Source: Methylobacterium sp. WL1
GTDB taxonomy: Bacteria > Pseudomonadota > Alphaproteobacteria > Rhizobiales > Beijerinckiaceae
Length of the DNA: 64,000 bases
Direction of reading: 5' to 3'
NCBI RefSeq assembly: GCF_008000895.1
Contig: NZ_CP042823.1
Coordinates: forward strand, 5,168,501-5,232,500
In this document: one piece after another, positions 8,021 through 16,484 of the stretch
Position numbering within the stretch: position 1 is the stretch's first letter
Layout of the letters: each line of letters opens with the position of its first letter
Program-made: the position numbers and the translations under genes
The notes under the pieces: generated by a model
What the model saw: only the letters and a program-made list of their open reading frames with translations
Told to the model about the DNA's origin: nothing
The model's database searches: none

Positions 8021-10034
8021 GGGACTGGCCTTCGGCCGACCGGAGGCGAGCCCGGCCGAGCTCGCCCACAGCGATCTGATCGGGCGCCTCGCCCGTGAGA
8101 TCTACCAGCAGGGGCAGGCCGCGAGCCGGCCCCTCGCCCCGACGCTGCCCGCGGGACCGCAGGTCCCGCAGGCCCTCGAAGGCCTGCCTCAGGGACCGGG
8201 CGGCGCCCCGGTGCCGAGCGCGGCCACGGGAATCCCCTCGGCTCCGGCCGGGGGGCAACCCTCCGGCCTGCAGCCGGATGCTTCCGCCCTCGGGGCCCGG
8301 TCGTTCGGCGGTCCCGCGCTCGGCGTGCCCGGTCTCACCGGCCCGATCGTGCCGAACCTGGCGCCGGCGAGCCCGGCCTTCTTCGACGTCGCCGCGATCC
8401 CGCCGGTCCATCCGGCGAGCCCGCGTCCGGTCCTGCCGGATTTCGGGGGCCCGAGCGCGCCGGCGTCCTTCCCAACCGCGCCGGCGGCCTTTCCAAGCGC
8501 GCCGGCGGCCTTCCCGGGCGGTCCCGACCTGTACCGGCAGGTCGCCGGGGATCATCCCCGGGCCAAGGCCTTCGCGCACGCGATCGCGCCGCAACTCGTG
8601 CCGGCCGACCCGGCGCGGCCGGGCGGCGACGTCGCCCAGGAGAGCTTCGCGCGAACCGGGCACCTGTCCCGGGCGCCCGAGGCGCCGCTGTCCGACTACT
8701 ACTTCCTGAACGCCGGCCCGGGGCCAGCCCGCAAGGCGCCGGCGAGCCCGCGGGTGGAGCCCGCCCGCTATCCGGGGCCCGCCCCGCGGCTCACCGCGCA
8801 GGGGGCGAGCCCCGTGGCGGCACCGTTCGACGTGGAGCATGTCCGGCGGGACTTCCCGGCCCTGCACCAGAGCGTCAACGGCCACCCGCTGGTCTGGCTA
8901 GACAACGCCGCAACCACGCACAAGCCGCAGGCCGTGATCGACGCGACCTCGGAGTTCTACGGGCGGCACAACTCGAACATCCACCGGGCCGCCCACACCC
9001 TGGCGGCGCGCTCCACGGACCTGTTCGAGGGTGGCCGCGAGGCGGTGCGCCGCTTCCTCAACGCCCCCTCGAAGGACGACATCGTCTTCCTGCGCGGCAC
9101 CACGGAGGCGATCAACCTCGTCGCCAACTCCTTCGGGCGGGCCAATATCGGCCCGGGCGACGAGATTATCGTCTCGACGATCGAGCACCACGCCAACATC
9201 GTGCCGTGGCAGCTCCTGTCCCAGGCGACCGGTGCGACGCTGCGGGTGATCCCGGTCAACGACCGGGGCGAAATCATCTTCGAGCAATACGCGGCCCTGC
9301 TCTCGGGCCGGACGAAGATCGTCTCGGTGACCCATGTCGCCAATGCGCTCGGTACCGTGAACCCGGTGCGGGAGATCATCGCGCTGGCCCACGCCTACGG
9401 GGTGCCGGTGCTGGTCGATGCGGCGCAATCCTCGCCGCACATGCCGCTCGACGTGCAGGCCCTCGACGCCGACTTCCTGGTCTTCTCCGGCCACAAGGTG
9501 TTCGGGCCGACGGGGGTGGGCGCGCTCTACGGCAAGACGCAGCTGCTCGCCGCGATGCCGCCCTGGCAGGGTGGCGGCCACATGATCGAGGACGTCACCT
9601 TCACCCGGACCGTCTACAAGGGCGCCCCGGAGAAGTTCGAGGCGGGCACGCCGGACATCGCGGGCGCGGTCGGCCTGGGGGCGGCGCTCGATTATCTGGA
9701 GCGGATCGGACTGCCGGCGATCGCCGCCTACGAGCACGACCTTCTGGACTACGCACAGGGCGGTCTCGCCGAAGTGAAGGGCCTGCGCCTGATCGGCACG
9801 GCCCGCGAGAAGGCGAGCGTGATGTCCTTCGTGATCGAGGGGCAGGAGAACGAGGCGGTGGCCCACCATCTCGACGCGCACGGCATCGCGGTGCGCTCGG
9901 GCCATCACTGCGCCCTCCCGGCCCTGCGCCGGTTCGGGGTCGACCAGTCGGTGCGGGCCTCCCTGGCCTTCTACAACACCAAGTCGGACGTCGACGTGTT
10001 CCTGAAGGCGCTGCACAGCCTGCCGCGGCACTGA
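8007..10034 (+). CDS. Cysteine desulfurase with disordered N-terminal cargo domain
   Basis: PLP enzyme that releases sulfur from L-cysteine as enzyme persulfide plus alanine. Residues about 275-675 form a SufS-type (group II) desulfurase: DNAATTHKP near the start, PLP lysine Lys497 in SGHK, catalytic Cys635 in VRSGHHCALP. Ahead of it is a 270-residue Pro/Ala/Gly-rich tract of low complexity with short repeats (PTAPAAFPSAPAAFP) and two conserved-looking islands, SDLIGRLAREIYQQG near residue 25 and SDYYFLN near 230. Long disordered N-termini target desulfurases into family 2 encapsulins, so this is the probable cargo. The start overlaps the shell gene by 14 bp; ATG 8013 is an alternative start. 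Confidence 0.94.
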   Translation: MTMPEGLAFGRPEASPAELAHSDLIGRLAREIYQQGQAASRPLAPTLPAGPQVPQALEGLPQGPGGAPVPSAATGIPSAPAGGQPSGLQPDASALGARSFGGPALGVPGLTGPIVPNLAPASPAFFDVAAIPPVHPASPRPVLPDFGGPSAPASFPTAPAAFPSAPAAFPGGPDLYRQVAGDHPRAKAFAHAIAPQLVPADPARPGGDVAQESFARTGHLSRAPEAPLSDYYFLNAGPGPARKAPASPRVEPARYPGPAPRLTAQGASPVAAPFDVEHVRRDFPALHQSVNGHPLVWLDNAATTHKPQAVIDATSEFYGRHNSNIHRAAHTLAARSTDLFEGGREAVRRFLNAPSKDDIVFLRGTTEAINLVANSFGRANIGPGDEIIVSTIEHHANIVPWQLLSQATGATLRVIPVNDRGEIIFEQYAALLSGRTKIVSVTHVANALGTVNPVREIIALAHAYGVPVLVDAAQSSPHMPLDVQALDADFLVFSGHKVFGPTGVGALYGKTQLLAAMPPWQGGGHMIEDVTFTRTVYKGAPEKFEAGTPDIAGAVGLGAALDYLERIGLPAIAAYEHDLLDYAQGGLAEVKGLRLIGTAREKASVMSFVIEGQENEAVAHHLDAHGIAVRSGHHCALPALRRFGVDQSVRASLAFYNTKSDVDVFLKALHSLPRH

Positions 10035-10050
10035 GTGTTGTCCCGGACCG

Positions 10051-10091
10051 AAGGCCGGCCGGACCCCGACAGGTCCGGCCGGCCTTTTTTT
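10051..10091 (+). terminator. Rho-independent terminator after the encapsulin operon
   Basis: Perfect 15-bp stem, AAGGCCGGCCGGACC (10051-10065) against GGTCCGGCCGGCCTT (10072-10086), followed by a run of T. It begins 16 bp after the desulfurase stop and separates this operon from the organosulfur genes. Confidence 0.93.
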
Positions 10092-10339
10092 GGGGGGCGG
10101 CGCGTGGGGTCGGATCCAGCACGGCCTGCCACCGGCATGAGCCGACGTGGGATGCGGCTGCGCGGCTTTAACCAGGAAACGCCTTCGATCCACGCGTCGG
10201 CGGTAAGCTCTTTCTCGATATCGGCCGGTCGAGGCGAAGACCTGTCCTGCCGCCGCGCAATATTCGAAAAACCCTTTCGTTGACCCGTCGCGGTGCCGGG
10301 CGGACGATGGCGGCCCGCTTCGCAGCCCCCCTCGCCTGC
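10092..10339 (+). promoter_or_regulatory. Gap before the organosulfur operon
   Basis: About 250 bp between a strong terminator and the SfnB-like gene, expected to hold that operon's promoter. The part around 10195-10275 is less GC-rich. No specific box was identified. Confidence 0.4.
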
Positions 10340-11488
10340 ATGACCGTCGCCGTCCCGCTCCCCGACATCGTCCGTAGCCTGGCCGAGACCTTCGCGGACC
10401 GTGCGGCCGGGCATGACCGCGCCGGCACGTTCCCGCATGACAACATCGCGGCGCTGCGCGCGGCCGGGCTGCTGGCGCTCACCGTGCCGCGGCGGCTGGG
10501 CGGCGGCGGCGCCGGACTGGAGCGGGCCGCCGCATCGGTCCGCACCATCGCGGCCGGCGATCCGGCGACCGCCCTGGTGCTGGCGATGCACTGTCTGCAG
10601 CACGGGATCATCCATCGGGCGGATTCGGCTTGGCCACGCGCCGTCGCCGAGGCGGTCGGCAGGGCCGCCGTCGAGACCGGGGCGCTAATCAACGCCCTGC
10701 GGGTCGAGCCGGAACTGGGCACGCCGGCCCGGGGCGGGGTGCCCGAGACGATCGCCCGGCGCGATGGCAAGGTTTGGCGGATCACCGGGCGGAAGATCTA
10801 CGCTACCGGCGCGCCGGGGCTCGCCTACGGGGTCGTCTTCGTCCGAACCGACGAAGACGTTCCGCGGATCGGCAACGTGCTGGTGCCGTTCGCAGCGAAG
10901 GGCCTTCGCGTCGCGGAGACCTGGGACCATCTCGGCCTGCGGTCTTCGGCGAGCCACGACGTGTTCTTCGAAGATGTGCCGGTCCCGGACGATCACGCGG
11001 TCGACCTGCGGCCGCCGGAGGGCTGGCAGCGGCCGGACCCGGCCCAGCAGGCCTGGAGCTGCGGCCTCCTGGCGGCGCTCTACGACGGGGTAGCCGGGGC
11101 CGCACAGAATTGGTTCGTCGGCTACCTGCTTGCGCGCAAGCCCGGCAGCCTCGGGGCGCCGCTGGCCAGCCTGCCGCGCTTCCAGGAGGCGGTCGGCGAG
11201 AACGCACAGTTGCTTGCCATCAATGCCCGCCTCGTCGCCGGGCTGGCGGCCGAGGTCGATGCCGGCCGGCCGCCGCCGCCGCACGAGGCCGGCTTCGTGA
11301 AGCTCACCGTCACCGAGAACGCGATCGCCGTGGTCCAGCGCGCCGTCGAGTTCTGCGGCAACGCCGCCCTGGCGCGGGCGAACCCGCTGGAGCGGCACCT
11401 GCGCGACGTCCTGTGCGCGCGCATCCACTGGCCCCAGGCCGACGCGGTACGGGTCGCCGCCGGCAAGGCCGCCCTCGACGTCCGATAA
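10340..11488 (+). CDS. SfnB-like acyl-CoA dehydrogenase-family flavoenzyme
   Basis: About 382 residues of acyl-CoA dehydrogenase fold: N-terminal helical domain (RAAGLLALTVPRRLGGGGAG), middle beta domain (WRITGRKIYATGAPG, then LGLRSSASHDVFFEDVPVP) and C-terminal helices (AVEFCGNAALARANPLERHLRDV). This subgroup, with SfnB and DszC, acts on sulfur compounds such as sulfones with reduced flavin rather than on acyl-CoA thioesters. It heads a run of genes with an alkanesulfonate-type monooxygenase and binding protein, which supports a role in organosulfur use. The start is uncertain: in-frame ATGs lie at 10307 and 10340, and homology begins near the second. Confidence 0.8.
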   Translation: MTVAVPLPDIVRSLAETFADRAAGHDRAGTFPHDNIAALRAAGLLALTVPRRLGGGGAGLERAAASVRTIAAGDPATALVLAMHCLQHGIIHRADSAWPRAVAEAVGRAAVETGALINALRVEPELGTPARGGVPETIARRDGKVWRITGRKIYATGAPGLAYGVVFVRTDEDVPRIGNVLVPFAAKGLRVAETWDHLGLRSSASHDVFFEDVPVPDDHAVDLRPPEGWQRPDPAQQAWSCGLLAALYDGVAGAAQNWFVGYLLARKPGSLGAPLASLPRFQEAVGENAQLLAINARLVAGLAAEVDAGRPPPPHEAGFVKLTVTENAIAVVQRAVEFCGNAALARANPLERHLRDVLCARIHWPQADAVRVAAGKAALDVR

Positions 11489-11507
11489 CCCGACACGGAG
11501 ATCTTCC

Positions 11508-12605
11508 ATGAGTCTGCTGCCCCCGGAGGCCGTCGAGTTCATCGGCTTCGTCGCCCCCCGCCACACCTCCGAGATCCACCCGGCCCAAGGTCCGGCGATC
11601 GACCGGGACTACCTGAAGCTGCTGGCCCAGGCGCATGAATGGGGCGGGTTCGACCGGGTGCTGATGGCGTTCCATGCGACGGCGCCGGACGCCCTGCTGC
11701 TCGCCGGACACGTCGCCGCCGTGACGGAGCGCCTGGGATTGATGATCGCCCACCGGACCGGCTTCACGGCGCCGACCGTGGCGGCCCGGCAATTCGCGAC
11801 CCTCGACCAGCTCACCGGCGGCCGGGTCGCGATCCACGTGATCAGCGGCGGCGACGACCGGGAGCTGGCCCAGGACGGCGACCACCTCACCAAGGACGAG
11901 CGCTACGCCCGCACGGCCGAGTTCCTGGACATCGCCCGACAGAGCTGGACCGCCACCGCGCCGTTCGACTACGCGGGTACGTTCTACCGGGTGGAGCGGG
12001 GCTTCTCCGAGGTGAAGCCGGTCGACGCCATTCCGGTCTATTTCGGCGGCGCCTCGCCGGCGGCCTTGGCGGTGGCCGGCCGGCACGCCGACACCTACGC
12101 CCTGTGGGGCGAGACCCAGGCCCAGGTCCGGGACCTGATCGGGCGCGTCCGGGAGGCCGCCGCGCCGCACGGGCGCCACCCGCGCTTCAGCCTGTCGGTC
12201 CGGCCGATCCTGGCCGAGACGGAGGCGCGCGCCTGGGCCCGGGCGGAGGACATCCTGACCTGGACCCGCGCCGCCCGGGCGGCCAGGGGAGTCGGCCCCG
12301 CCGCCGCGCCGCAGAACGAGGGCTCGCGCCGGCTGCTCGCGGCGGCCGCCGCCGGTGCGCGCCTCGACACGCGGCTGTTCACCGCCATCGCGGCCGAGAC
12401 CGGGGCGGCGGGCAATTCCACCGCCCTGGTCGGCACGCCCGAGCAGGTCGCCGAGGCGCTGCTCGCTTATCACGACCTCGGAATCCGCACCTTCCTGATC
12501 CGCGGCTTCGATCCCCTGGAGGACGCGATCCAGTACGGCCGGGACCTGCTGCCGGCGTTCAAGGCGGCGCTGGCAGCCCGCGGCAGCGCCGCCGAGGCCG
12601 CCTGA
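11508..12605 (+). CDS. LLM-class flavin-dependent monooxygenase, SsuD-like
   Basis: TIM-barrel enzyme of 365 residues that would use FMNH2 and oxygen to cleave a C-S bond in alkanesulfonates. Family features include LAQAHEWGGFDRVLM, the core LDQLTGGRVAIHVISGGDDRE, the substrate lid LTKDERYARTAEFLDI, and YFGGASPAALAVAGRHADTYALWGE. The gene starts 20 bp after the SfnB-like gene and its stop overlaps the ATG of the binding protein (TGATG at 12603-12607). No SsuE-type flavin reductase is seen nearby, so FMNH2 must come from elsewhere. The substrate (sulfonate or sulfone product) is inferred. Confidence 0.85.
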   Translation: MSLLPPEAVEFIGFVAPRHTSEIHPAQGPAIDRDYLKLLAQAHEWGGFDRVLMAFHATAPDALLLAGHVAAVTERLGLMIAHRTGFTAPTVAARQFATLDQLTGGRVAIHVISGGDDRELAQDGDHLTKDERYARTAEFLDIARQSWTATAPFDYAGTFYRVERGFSEVKPVDAIPVYFGGASPAALAVAGRHADTYALWGETQAQVRDLIGRVREAAAPHGRHPRFSLSVRPILAETEARAWARAEDILTWTRAARAARGVGPAAAPQNEGSRRLLAAAAAGARLDTRLFTAIAAETGAAGNSTALVGTPEQVAEALLAYHDLGIRTFLIRGFDPLEDAIQYGRDLLPAFKAALAARGSAAEAA

Positions 12606-13609
12606 TGCGCGCCGCGTTGTCTTCGGGGCTCGCCCTCCTGCTTCTGGCCCTCCTGCTTCTGGCCCACTTGGTCGTTACGCCGGCCCGGGCGGAGGACGTG
12701 CTGCGGGTGGGCGACCAGCGCGGCAACGCCCGCGCCCTGATGGAGGCGGCCGGCGTGCTCGACGGCCTGCCCTACAGGCTGGAATGGAGCGAGTTCCCGG
12801 CCGCCGCGCCCCTGCTGGAGGCGCTCAACGCCGGGGCGATCGATGCCGGCGGCGTCGGCGACGCGCCCTTCACCTTCGCGGCCGCCGCCGGGGCGCCCGT
12901 GAAGGCGTTCATGGCGTTCCGCAACCGGCAGGACGGGCTGGCGATCCTGGTGGCGCGGGATTCGCCGATCCGCACCGTGGCGGATCTCAAGGGCAAGCGC
13001 ATCGCCACCAACCGCGGCTCGATCGGGCACCAGGTCGTCCTGGCGGCCCTGGAGGAGGCTGGGCTGCCGTCGGACGGCGTCGTGTTCAGCTTCCTGCCAC
13101 CGGCCGACGCCAAGATCGCCCTCGCGTCCGGGTCCGTGGATGCCTGGGCGACCTGGGAGCCCTACACCTCGGCGGCCGAACTCGCCGGCCTGGCCCGGGT
13201 GGTCCGGGACGGCAACGGCATCACCCCGGGCCTGACCTTCACGGTGGCGCGCGACAGCGCCCTGGCGGCCAAGCGGCCGCTGCTCGCCGACTTCGCCGCG
13301 CGCCTCGCGAAGGCCCGGGCCTGGGCGCTCGAGGACCCGGCGCCCTACGCGGCGGTGTGGTCGAAGCTGATCGGCCTGCCGGAGGCGGTGCCTTTGCGCT
13401 GGTTCAGCCGGGCCGGCTACCGGACCGTGCCGATCGATGCCGACGTGATCGCCGACGAGCAGCGCACCATCGAGCTCTACGTCCGCGCCGGCCTGATCCC
13501 GAAGGCCCGCGCGCCACGGGCGGCGGCGATCTTCGACACGGGGTTTTCCCAAGCCCCATCCCAGGGTCTCACCCCAGGCCTGTCGAAAGTCCCGGTCGCG
13601 GTGCAATGA
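12605..13609 (+). CDS. SsuA-like sulfonate/nitrate/taurine ABC substrate-binding protein
   Basis: 334-residue periplasmic binding protein with a Sec signal (about 1-30, a leucine-rich core ending TPARAED). The mature part has the two-lobed pattern of the SsuA/TauA/NrtA group: LRVGDQRGNARALMEAAG, LNAGAIDAGGVGDAPFTFAAAAG, VADLKGKRIATNRGS, ASGSVDAWATWEPYTSAAE. It is coupled to the SsuD-like gene by a 1-bp overlap. The permease and ATPase of an ABC importer are absent from the window, so it must work with a transporter encoded elsewhere. Confidence 0.87.
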   Translation: MRAALSSGLALLLLALLLLAHLVVTPARAEDVLRVGDQRGNARALMEAAGVLDGLPYRLEWSEFPAAAPLLEALNAGAIDAGGVGDAPFTFAAAAGAPVKAFMAFRNRQDGLAILVARDSPIRTVADLKGKRIATNRGSIGHQVVLAALEEAGLPSDGVVFSFLPPADAKIALASGSVDAWATWEPYTSAAELAGLARVVRDGNGITPGLTFTVARDSALAAKRPLLADFAARLAKARAWALEDPAPYAAVWSKLIGLPEAVPLRWFSRAGYRTVPIDADVIADEQRTIELYVRAGLIPKARAPRAAAIFDTGFSQAPSQGLTPGLSKVPVAVQ

Positions 13610-13643
13610 TGAGGGGCGGTTCCCCGGATCAGAGGTCCTGACG

Positions 13644-14195
13644 ATGCATGACACCGGCGACGACCACACCCACAGCCATGCCCACGAGGACGGCCAAAAT
13701 CACAACCATGATCACGATCATCCCGCAGGGGAGGGGGCGGCGCGCTGGAAGCATGACGGCGTGCGCGTGATCCCGGGCGACCAGCTCGACAGCAACACGG
13801 CGCAGACCCCCGGCATGTTCCGGCAGGCGGCGGTCAACGCCGCCCGGGTCGGCGCCCAGAAGATCTGGGCCGGCACGGTGGCGATCCAGCCCGACGCCAA
13901 GACCGGCGTGCACCATCACGGCGCCCTGGAAAGCGTGATCTACGTGGTCTCCGGCCGCGCCCGGATGCGCTGGGGCGAGCGGCTCGAATACGTGGCCGAG
14001 GCCGGGCCGGGGGACTTCATCTTCGTGCCGCCTTTCGTGCCGCACCAGGAGATCAACGCCTCCACGGACGAGCCCCTGCACTGCGTGCTGGTGCGCTCGG
14101 ACAACGAGGCCGTGGTGGTCAACATCCCGGATGTCGAGCCGGTGGAGCGGCCCGAATCCGTCCACTGGGTCGATCCGATCCACAAGCACCCGTGA
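13644..14195 (+). CDS. Cupin-domain protein with His-rich N-terminus
   Basis: 183 residues. The first 25 are a histidine and aspartate cluster (HDTGDDHTHSHAHEDG, then NHNHDHDH) likely to bind metal. A single cupin barrel follows with the metal motif GVHHHGALESVIYVVSGRARMRWG and the second motif PGDFIFVPPFVPHQEIN. The product could be a metal-dependent dioxygenase, isomerase or sensor; no substrate can be assigned. It lies between the SsuA-like gene and a second LLM monooxygenase, so it is probably part of the organosulfur operon. Confidence 0.75.
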   Translation: MHDTGDDHTHSHAHEDGQNHNHDHDHPAGEGAARWKHDGVRVIPGDQLDSNTAQTPGMFRQAAVNAARVGAQKIWAGTVAIQPDAKTGVHHHGALESVIYVVSGRARMRWGERLEYVAEAGPGDFIFVPPFVPHQEINASTDEPLHCVLVRSDNEAVVVNIPDVEPVERPESVHWVDPIHKHP

Positions 14196-14231
14196 GCCGC
14201 CGCGGAGCGCAGCCGTGAGTGGAGCGCAGAC

Positions 14232-15578
14232 ATGAGTCGAGGCCGCCAGCTGCATCTCGGCGCGTTCATGCGCCCGGTGGGGATCCACACGGCGTGGTGG
14301 CGCTATCCGGGCGGCTACCCGGACGCGAACTTCAACTTCGAGCATCTGGCGCACTTCGCCCGGCGGCTGGAGGCGGCGAAGTTCGACGCCTTCTTCATGG
14401 CCGACCACCTGGCGGTGATGAACATGCCGATGGCGGCCCTGCGCCGCTCGGCCACCGTGACCTCGTTCGATCCGCTGACGCTGTTGCCGGCCTTGGCCGT
14501 CCTCACGTCGCGGATCGGCCTGATCGCCACGGCCTCGACCACCTACAACGAGCCCTATCATGTGGCCCGGAAGTTCGCCTCGCTCGACCACATCTCCAAG
14601 GGCCGCGGGGGCTGGAACCTCGTCACCTCGGGCAACCCGGACGAGGCCCTGAATTTCGGCCGCGACGCGCATCTCGACCATGCCGTGCGCTACGCCCGGG
14701 CGCGCGAGTTCTACGACGTGGTCACCGGCCTGTGGGATTCCTGGGCCGACGACGCCTTCCGGATGGATCCGGAGAGCGGCCTGTTCTTCGATGCCGACAA
14801 GCTGCACGTCCTCGACCACCGGGGCGCGTTCCTGACGGTGAAGGGCCCGCTCAACATCGCCCGGCCGGTCCAGGGCTGGCCGGTGATCGTTCAGGCCGGC
14901 GCCTCGGAGGCGGGACGGCAGATCGCGGCCGAGACCGCCGAGATGGTGTTCGGCGCGAGCCCGACCCTGGAGGCCGCGCAGGCCTACTACGCCGACGTGA
15001 AGGGCCGGATGCCGGCGCTCGGGCGCGATCCCGACCACCTGAAGATCCTGCCCGGCGCCCTGGTGGTCCTGGGCGAGACCGAGGCCGAGGCGCAGGCCAA
15101 GCGGGCGCGCCTCGACGACCTCGTCCATCCCGACAGCGGGCTCGCCAACCTGTCGGTGCGGCTCGGGGTCGACGCCTCCGGGTTCGATCTCGACGCGCCC
15201 CTGCCCGAGATCCCCGCGACCAACGCCAGCAAGACCAGCCAGGCCCAGATTCTCGATGAGGCCCGCCGGACCGGCGCCACCGTGCGCGACCTCGCCCGCA
15301 AGGTCGGCGCCTATGCCGGGCTTTAGTTCGTCGGGACGCCCGCGCAGGTCGCGGACCGGATGGAGGAATGGCTGGAGAGCCGCGGGTGCGACGGCTTCAA
15401 CGTCATGTTCCCGTTCGTGCCCGAGGGGCTCGACGACGTGGTCGACCGGCTCGTGCCGGAACTGCAACGGCGCGGCCTGTTCCGGCGCGACTACGCCGGC
15501 ACGACCCTGCGCGACCATCTCGGCCTGCCGCGCCCGCCGAACCGGTTCTTCGCGTCGGACGAGACGAGGCGCGCGTGA
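14232..15578 (+). pseudogene. NtaA/SnaA/DszA-type LLM monooxygenase, interrupted by in-frame TAG
   Basis: Family hallmarks are present throughout: LHLGAFMRPVGIHTAWWRYPG at the start, DHISKGRGGWNLVTSGNPDEA, and VIVQAGASEAGR. These enzymes oxidise sulfones or amino-polycarboxylates with FMNH2. The first open part ends at TAG 15324-15326 after 364 residues, but the same frame continues for 83 more codons with the conserved family C-terminus (FVGTPAQVADRMEEWLESRG, FPEGL-like segment, VPELQRRGLFRRDY, TLRDHLGLPRP). So a single base change has cut a gene of normal length. It may be a dead gene, a sequencing error, or still active if the last 83 residues are not essential. Confidence 0.82.
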
Positions 15579-15642
15579 CTGAGAAGGGTGGGCCGGTTTG
15601 CGAACGGTTCGAGATCTGCGCGCCTACCCAAGGCGCCACTCC

Positions 15643-15678
15643 GTCATTCCGGGCTCCGCGTCGCGGCCCCGGAATGAC
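15643..15678. repeat. Intergenic palindrome after the organosulfur operon
   Basis: Arms GTCATTCCGGG (15643-15653) and CCCGGAATGAC (15668-15678) form a hairpin of 11 bp with a GC-rich loop, 65 bp after the monooxygenase remnant. It can end transcription from both sides between these convergent genes, but it also looks like a dispersed palindromic repeat. Confidence 0.6.
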
Positions 15679-15731
15679 ACGGTGATTCCGGGGGAAAGCC
15701 TGGACAGACGGCTTTCGCAGGAAACGATGCG

Positions 15732-16094
15732 TTACCGCTTCACCTTGGCCTTGCGGGCGGCGAAGCGGGCATCGCGGGTCGCCTTCTGCTCGGCGGCGAG
15801 GGCGGCCTGGCGCTCGACCTTCTCGGCGGCCTGACGGACGATCTCGGCCGCTGCGCGCTCCTGTTCGGCAAGGGCTTCGGCGGCGCGGACCGCCTCGGCG
15901 GCGGCGCGGGCGGCCTCCCGCTCGCTCACCCGCACTTCGCGGGCCTCGACGACGGCCTGGCGTTCAGCCTGCCGGGCGAGGACGGCCGGATCGTCCGCCG
16001 CGGGCCGTGCACGGAACTGGGCCAGCCGCTCTTCCTTGGCTTTCGCGCCGGCCTCGAGACGATCGGACAGCTGCGTTTCTTTGAATTGACCCAC
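15732..16094 (-). CDS. DUF6481 family protein
   Basis: 120-residue, highly charged, Ala/Glu/Arg-rich protein predicted to be one long helix or coiled coil (ARQAERQAVVEAREVRVSER, then repeated AAxAxRxAE). The start VGQFKETQLSDRLEAGAKAKE matches the conserved N-terminus of DUF6481 proteins of alphaproteobacteria. The GTG at 16094 was chosen because an AGGAG site lies six bases before it. Function unknown. It is near a cold-shock gene and may be growth or stress related. Confidence 0.75.
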   Translation of the reverse strand: MGQFKETQLSDRLEAGAKAKEERLAQFRARPAADDPAVLARQAERQAVVEAREVRVSEREAARAAAEAVRAAEALAEQERAAAEIVRQAAEKVERQAALAAEQKATRDARFAARKAKVKR

Positions 16095-16210
16095 GGATAC
16101 TCCTCGCGCGCTTCGCAGCGCCGGTGGCGAGAGCATCATCCCGAAAGCGTATCGGAGACCGATGATGCCCGATCAAGAGCCCGAAACGGCATCACGGATG
16201 CCGGTCCAGA

Positions 16211-16245
16211 AACAGAAGAAGCCGCTCCACACAGGGAACGGCTTC
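16211..16245 (-). terminator. Rho-independent terminator of the cold-shock gene
   Basis: On the minus strand a stem of GAAGCCGTTCC against GGAGCGGCTTC is followed by TTCTGTTTCTGG. It lies 30 bp after the cold-shock stop codon. Confidence 0.75.
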
Positions 16246-16274
16246 GAAACGCGTCCTCTGGTGAGGCGCTCGGT

Positions 16275-16484
16275 TCAGGCGGCCTGGAGGCTGCCGGCGG
16301 ACTGCTTGCCGCTGCGACGGTCGGTTTCCAGCTCGAAGGAGAGCTTCTGGCCCTCGATCAGGTTGCGCATGCCGGCGCGCTCGACAGCCGAGATGTGCAC
16401 GAACACGTCCTTGCCGCCGTCGTCAGGCTGGATGAAGCCGAAGCCCTTGGTCTCGTTGAACCACTTAACGGTGCCGATGGTCAT
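16275..16484 (-). CDS. Cold-shock (CspA-family) RNA chaperone
   Basis: 69-residue single cold-shock domain that binds single-stranded RNA and DNA. Both RNA-binding motifs are present: KGFGFI (RNP1, residues 13-18) and VFVHIS (RNP2, 27-32), after the family start [12 protein letters not shown] long leader upstream (16485-16600) could hold the temperature-responsive 5' UTR usual for this family, though no specific fold was identified. The divergent groES promoter region lies beyond it. Confidence 0.95.
   Translation of the reverse strand: MTIGTVKWFNETKGFGFIQPDDGGKDVFVHISAVERAGMRNLIEGQKLSFELETDRRSGKQSAGSLQAA

Noticed and set aside
15324..15326. TAG in the monooxygenase read as pyrrolysine
   Set aside because: No pyl genes or other sign of TAG recoding in the window; a simple nonsense mutation is more likely.
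13629..15518. A 629-codon open frame on the minus strand
   Set aside because: It overlaps the cupin and LLM monooxygenase on the plus strand, which have clear family motifs; the minus frame has none.
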